In this document: positions 14,329 through 17,126 of the stretch, one piece after another | Position numbering within the stretch: position 1 is the stretch's first letter | Layout: the number at the start of each line of letters is the position of its first letter | Assembly: GCA_031265015.1 (NCBI GenBank) | Contig: JAISDG010000091.1 | Coordinates: 1-17,126 of the forward strand | From: Spirochaetaceae bacterium | GTDB lineage: Bacteria > Spirochaetota > Spirochaetia > Treponematales > Breznakiellaceae | DNA: 17,126 bases | Reading direction: 5' to 3' | Notes under the pieces: model-generated | Databases searched by the model: none | Told to the model about the DNA's origin: nothing | Seen by the model: the letters and a program-made list of their open reading frames with translations, nothing else | Made by a program: the position numbers and the translations under genes

Positions 14329-16479
14329 TTAAACGTTAATTTCCGCGGCCCGCCGTTCTTCTTCTTCCCTGTCCGCCGCGGCCTGGCGTTTTTTAAGGAC
14401 CTGCTTAAAAAGCGTTTCCGTATCGATTTTGGTATCGACCCCGAAGAGAGGCCGGATCCCTTCGCCGTTTTCACTGCGGAAGAGAAAACCCATTCGTTCC
14501 CCATAGGCCCAGCTGGTTTCATTGTTTAAGAGATGATCCAGCGTCACCGTAACGGCCAGGGTAAAGAAAATCAGCGAAGCGTTGTTCCGTTTTTTGGGAG
14601 ACAAAAGAGCGTCCAGCCGCCTGGAAAGAGGATTCGGCACCTGAAAAACATAGGAATCCCAGGGGTTGTCGATGCCGTCACAGGGAGAACGGTTTCCCGC
14701 TCCCCCCCGCTTGTTTCCCTGCTCTATCCCCGCTGCCACGGCGGTAAGGTATCTGCGCAGAGAACGCACTTCAGGATACAGCGCTTCTACGGAATTTTTC
14801 TGGAACGGCGGAGGCATGATCGACTCAAACCGGTAGTAGGGCAGAAAGTACAGCCGCTTTATCCAGCACAGTTCGTTCAGGAGCCGTTTGGCAAAACTAC
14901 TGGTCCTTGATTCGGCGGTATTTTCCAGAAGCCGGCAGTACTCGCCGAGCCGGGGCAGATATTCCTTGTCAAAGCCGGTTTCGGTCAGCTTCTGCCAGTT
15001 GTTAATGATCCGGTTAATGGGTTCATCAATCCGTTCGGGACTGCCGTCCGGCCCCATGATAACCCCGAAAACAGCGTACCGCAGCCCGAAAAAAAGCTCT
15101 TCAATAATCCGGACCAGGACATAAACCTGCTGGAGGGGATCCGTGGGGGCTATCAATTCCACGCCCTTCTTAAAATGGAACACATCGAAAAAATAGGGAT
15201 AGAGATCCGGGTACAGGCTGATCCGTTCCCAGCCGGCCTTTGGAAAAAGTACTTCCAGGGAGGAAAGACCCCGTTCCAGGGCCTTGCCCTCCGATTCCCG
15301 TATCTGCTTCTTTACCCGTTCCTCTTCGGTCATGGGCTCGTCCATGACGCTTTCGTCAAAAACTTCCTGGGTTTCGGAAGGCTCTTCCGCGGCTTCCGTC
15401 GCTTCCGCGGTTTCCGCCGTTTCTCCGGCAGGATCCGGAACCTGCTCACCGGCGGAGGCATTTCCCGCCTGGGGATTAATCCGGTCCCGCTCGTTTACCT
15501 GCAGAAAATGCTTAAGCCGGTTTTTCCGTTCCTGAAAAAAAACATCATAGGGAAGCCAGCAATGGGACACCAGTTTAAGCAGCAGGGGATACAGCTGGAA
15601 CCGTATGTCCCGGCGGATAATGCCGTAGGACACCAGGGCGTTACGGATCAGGTCCTGGTATTTTCCCTTGGCTTCCGTTGGGTTTTCCAGATACAGAATC
15701 TTGTAGAGCAGCTTAAAGGATCCCTTGATGTGGGTTTCCGGGTCCAGCTGTTCCAGAATGTACAGGGGTTTATAGATGTTCCTGAGTATTTCGGCAAAAT
15801 CCGCCGTCTTGGCGCTTCTGGGATGGGCCTGAATTCTGGAAAGGGTGTTGGAAATCTGATCGATGTTCCAGTAACGGATCGTATCAAGAATGGAAAACGC
15901 AAAGGGGGATGCTTTTTTGAAGCGCTCGTTGCGTTTCAGGTTATTTCTGGGCAGGAGGGACCGGACCGAGGCAACCAGCAGCTCAACGCGTTTGTAGTAA
16001 TCGTTCATCCGCTTGTTGACAAAAACCGGACTTACATAATCCGGCGGCTCGTTCAGGATAGAAAGCATGGAAACCAAAACCTGGGCGGAACTTTTTATTT
16101 CAAATTCCATCTGGCCGCAGTATTTATCTATTTTTACCCGGTCCCAATAGCTTGATTTTACCGGTACCTGGGGATTGTCGGAAGGATCGTCCTTCCGGAC
16201 CTTTTTTTTGCGGGTCTCCCGGCGGGCTGTTTCAGGACCGTCAAAGCCGGCGGTTTCCACCCGCCGCAGGGGCTTATTGCCGATGTTGACATCAACGGTT
16301 TCGTGCCGGACATGCTGGGGTTTATGCTTTACCGCTTCCTGTTCACGGGTCCGCTCATACCCCACCTCGCCGCCCAAAATTCTGGTCATGCGCTTGGCTT
16401 CGTTCTGGTCAATGTTTCCCAGCCTGTTCCTGACTTTGTCAAGCTCCCCGGGGGCGTATACCGCTTTTTGTTTTGCCAT
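14329..16479 (-). CDS. Conserved-looking protein of unknown function (716 aa)
   Basis: I do not recognise this family. The 716-residue product has a basic, probably flexible N-terminus (1-110, many Lys/Arg, e.g. RRETRKKKVRKDD), a mostly helical region (111-335) rich in Leu, Tyr and Arg, an acidic Ala/Glu/Thr linker (341-385, e.g. AETAEATEAAEEPSE), a second helical region (386-690), and a charged tail (695-716, REEEERRAAE). No signal peptide, strong membrane helix or nucleotide-binding motif is seen, so a soluble cytoplasmic protein is likely. ATG 16479 is preferred; a TTG nine codons upstream is possible. Its last codons precede the importer promoter, with no clear terminator between. Whether it is spirochaete-specific needs a homology search. 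Confidence 0.8.
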   Translation of the reverse strand: MAKQKAVYAPGELDKVRNRLGNIDQNEAKRMTRILGGEVGYERTREQEAVKHKPQHVRHETVDVNIGNKPLRRVETAGFDGPETARRETRKKKVRKDDPSDNPQVPVKSSYWDRVKIDKYCGQMEFEIKSSAQVLVSMLSILNEPPDYVSPVFVNKRMNDYYKRVELLVASVRSLLPRNNLKRNERFKKASPFAFSILDTIRYWNIDQISNTLSRIQAHPRSAKTADFAEILRNIYKPLYILEQLDPETHIKGSFKLLYKILYLENPTEAKGKYQDLIRNALVSYGIIRRDIRFQLYPLLLKLVSHCWLPYDVFFQERKNRLKHFLQVNERDRINPQAGNASAGEQVPDPAGETAETAEATEAAEEPSETQEVFDESVMDEPMTEEERVKKQIRESEGKALERGLSSLEVLFPKAGWERISLYPDLYPYFFDVFHFKKGVELIAPTDPLQQVYVLVRIIEELFFGLRYAVFGVIMGPDGSPERIDEPINRIINNWQKLTETGFDKEYLPRLGEYCRLLENTAESRTSSFAKRLLNELCWIKRLYFLPYYRFESIMPPPFQKNSVEALYPEVRSLRRYLTAVAAGIEQGNKRGGAGNRSPCDGIDNPWDSYVFQVPNPLSRRLDALLSPKKRNNASLIFFTLAVTVTLDHLLNNETSWAYGERMGFLFRSENGEGIRPLFGVDTKIDTETLFKQVLKKRQAAADREEEERRAAEINV

Positions 16480-16651
16480 ATCTAAACCTGGATATAGTAT
16501 CCTCAATACACTATAACAGAAAACCGGCGGAAAAAGAAGAGCCGTATTCCGGGATCAGCCTGTACCCGGGGGAACCGTATGTCCCCGCGGAATGAACGGG
16601 TTTTTTCGCTAAGCCGTCCCCGGATTCTTCCGATAATAAAAATGAAGGGTT

Positions 16652-16687
16652 GGCATGGACGCTTTGCGTTCATGTCCGTTTGACATG
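16652..16687 (+). promoter_or_regulatory. Two mutually exclusive hairpins in the leader of the 70-aa gene
   Basis: Hairpin A pairs 16652-16662 (GGCATGGACGC) with 16666-16676 (GCGTTCATGTC) around TTT, with two G-U pairs. Hairpin B pairs CATGTC (16671-16676) with GACATG (16682-16687). Both need 16671-16676, so only one can form. The coding start is 40 nt further on. This could be a small regulatory switch, but no known riboswitch is recognised. Confidence 0.45.
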
Positions 16688-16726
16688 AGCGGTAATTCCG
16701 TTCCTGTTAACTTTAAAGAGGAAATT

Positions 16727-16939
16727 ATGAAACGGTACACGATAAAAAGCCGGCCCGGCCGGTCGGAATATGTGGACATCCTTAAGGAAACCGACGAGGG
16801 GTACGCAATCAGGCTTACCAAGGTAAGCGACGGCTATGAAAAAATACAGGAAGATTTTATCAACCGCCATCTTTTTGACCTGTGCGTAAAAACCGGATAT
16901 CTTTCTGAACTGGCCGCCGCCGCCTTTTCCGTGGCCTGA
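16727..16939 (+). CDS. Small conserved-looking protein of unknown function (70 aa)
   Basis: A 70-residue product beginning MKRYTIKSRPGRSEYVDIL. ATG 16727 is chosen over an in-frame ATG at 16655 because AGAGGAAATT, a good ribosome binding site, lies just before it, and because the upstream stretch contains two hairpins and would code for unconvincing residues. The protein is charged, with probable beta strands (YVDILKE, YAIRLTKV) followed by a helix (FINRHLFDLCVKTGYLSELAAAAF); no membrane segment. It ends at a clear terminator. The features look like a genuine single gene, possibly a small regulator or accessory protein, but no family can be named. Confidence 0.7.
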   Translation: MKRYTIKSRPGRSEYVDILKETDEGYAIRLTKVSDGYEKIQEDFINRHLFDLCVKTGYLSELAAAAFSVA

Positions 16940-16971
16940 TGCCGTTACCGTACCGGTAAAAAAGGATCTGC

Positions 16972-16995
16972 GCCTTAAAAAAGGCTCATTTTTTG
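16972..16995 (+). terminator. Rho-independent terminator after the 70-aa gene
   Basis: GCCTT (16972-16976), loop AAAA, AAGGC (16981-16985), then TCA and six T residues (16989-16994). It overlaps the stop region of the convergent zinc-ribbon gene and could also end that message, since the opposite strand has a TTTTTT run at about 16958-16963. Confidence 0.7.
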
Positions 16996-17126
16996 TTATA
17001 TTCCTTTGCTTTTTCAAGACAGTCTTTGCACAATACAAACTGTTTTGACCGCAGCTTTTTGCCGCACCGGGGGCACCGGGAGTCTTGTATCCTGGCGGCA
17101 TAGCGTTCTTTTCTCTGCCGGTTGAT
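16986..17126 (-). CDS. Zinc-ribbon protein, C-terminal part (5' end beyond window)
   Basis: The minus strand is open from the right edge to a TGA at 16986-16988, giving 46 residues of a C-terminus. It begins INRQRKERYAARIQD, then CPRCGKK, and CKDCLEKAKEYNKK at the end. The two Cys pairs 16 residues apart (CPRC and CKDC) form a likely zinc ribbon, and the basic flanks suggest nucleic-acid or protein contact. The reading frame, ending beside a terminator, supports a real gene, but its size and function cannot be judged because the start lies outside the window. Confidence 0.65.
   Translation of the reverse strand: MNRQRKERYAARIQDSRCPRCGKKLRSKQFVLCKDCLEKAKEYNKK

Noticed and set aside
14254..14330. 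Possible terminator after the 716-residue gene
   Set aside because: GC-rich pairing exists (CCGG/CCGG with bulges), but no T-tract follows on the minus strand; only A-rich sequence.
15175..16155. Long open frame (326 codons) on the plus strand opposite the 716-residue gene
   Set aside because: It is the antisense shadow of a GC-rich gene; the minus strand has the better start, composition and length, and the plus-strand product has no recognisable motif.
16655..16726. Longer N-terminus for the 70-residue protein
   Set aside because: The ATG at 16655 has no good ribosome binding site and falls within a hairpin; ATG 16727 has a clear site.

Overview
The window is GC-rich and densely coded, with no intergenic gap over 300 bp. 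It looks like a chromosomal segment from a spirochaete, probably a Treponema-like member of Spirochaetota. The basis is the gene mix (two lipoproteins with short lipoboxes, a rhodanese-less ThiI, a TrpXYZ-type ABC system, TPR and NHL proteins) and general resemblance; no marker gene proves it. No rRNA, tRNA, CRISPR array, transposase or phage gene was seen.

Layout. 1-1460 (minus strand): a NudC NADH pyrophosphatase cut by the left edge, then an AT-rich SpeG spermidine acetyltransferase with its own promoter. 1566-5635 (plus): an apparent three-gene operon of a galactokinase-family GHMP kinase with altered sugar-site residues, a TPR protein, and a 708-residue TPR/NHL/VWA-like lipoprotein. 5629-6867 (minus): ThiI, converging on that lipoprotein with a 7-bp overlap. 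6979-9361 (plus): rubrerythrin behind a strong inverted repeat, an HD-domain hydrolase, and MnmA overlapping it by 8 bp, closed by a terminator. ThiI and MnmA both thiolate tRNA uridines. 9376-11298 (plus): an MsbA/LmrA-type ABC exporter half-transporter. 11287-14252 (minus): a TrpXYZ/ABC_sub_bind-type importer (lipoprotein receptor, permease, ATPase) with a strong promoter and leader hairpin; its ATPase converges on the exporter with a 12-bp overlap. 14329-16479 (minus): a 716-residue protein of unknown function. 16652-16995 (plus): a 70-residue conserved-looking protein behind two mutually exclusive hairpins, with a terminator. 16986-17126 (minus): the end of a small zinc-ribbon protein.

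The least ordinary signal spans several genes. MnmA, the ABC exporter, the importer ATPase and the importer permease tail each carry an extra low-complexity protein segment relative to their families, and each segment is encoded by hairpin-forming or tandemly repeated DNA. The clearest case is about 40 residues in the exporter nucleotide-binding domain, encoded by three consecutive perfect inverted repeats. This may reflect in-frame palindromic insertions, as known from Rickettsia palindromic elements, though high GC makes some chance hairpins expected.
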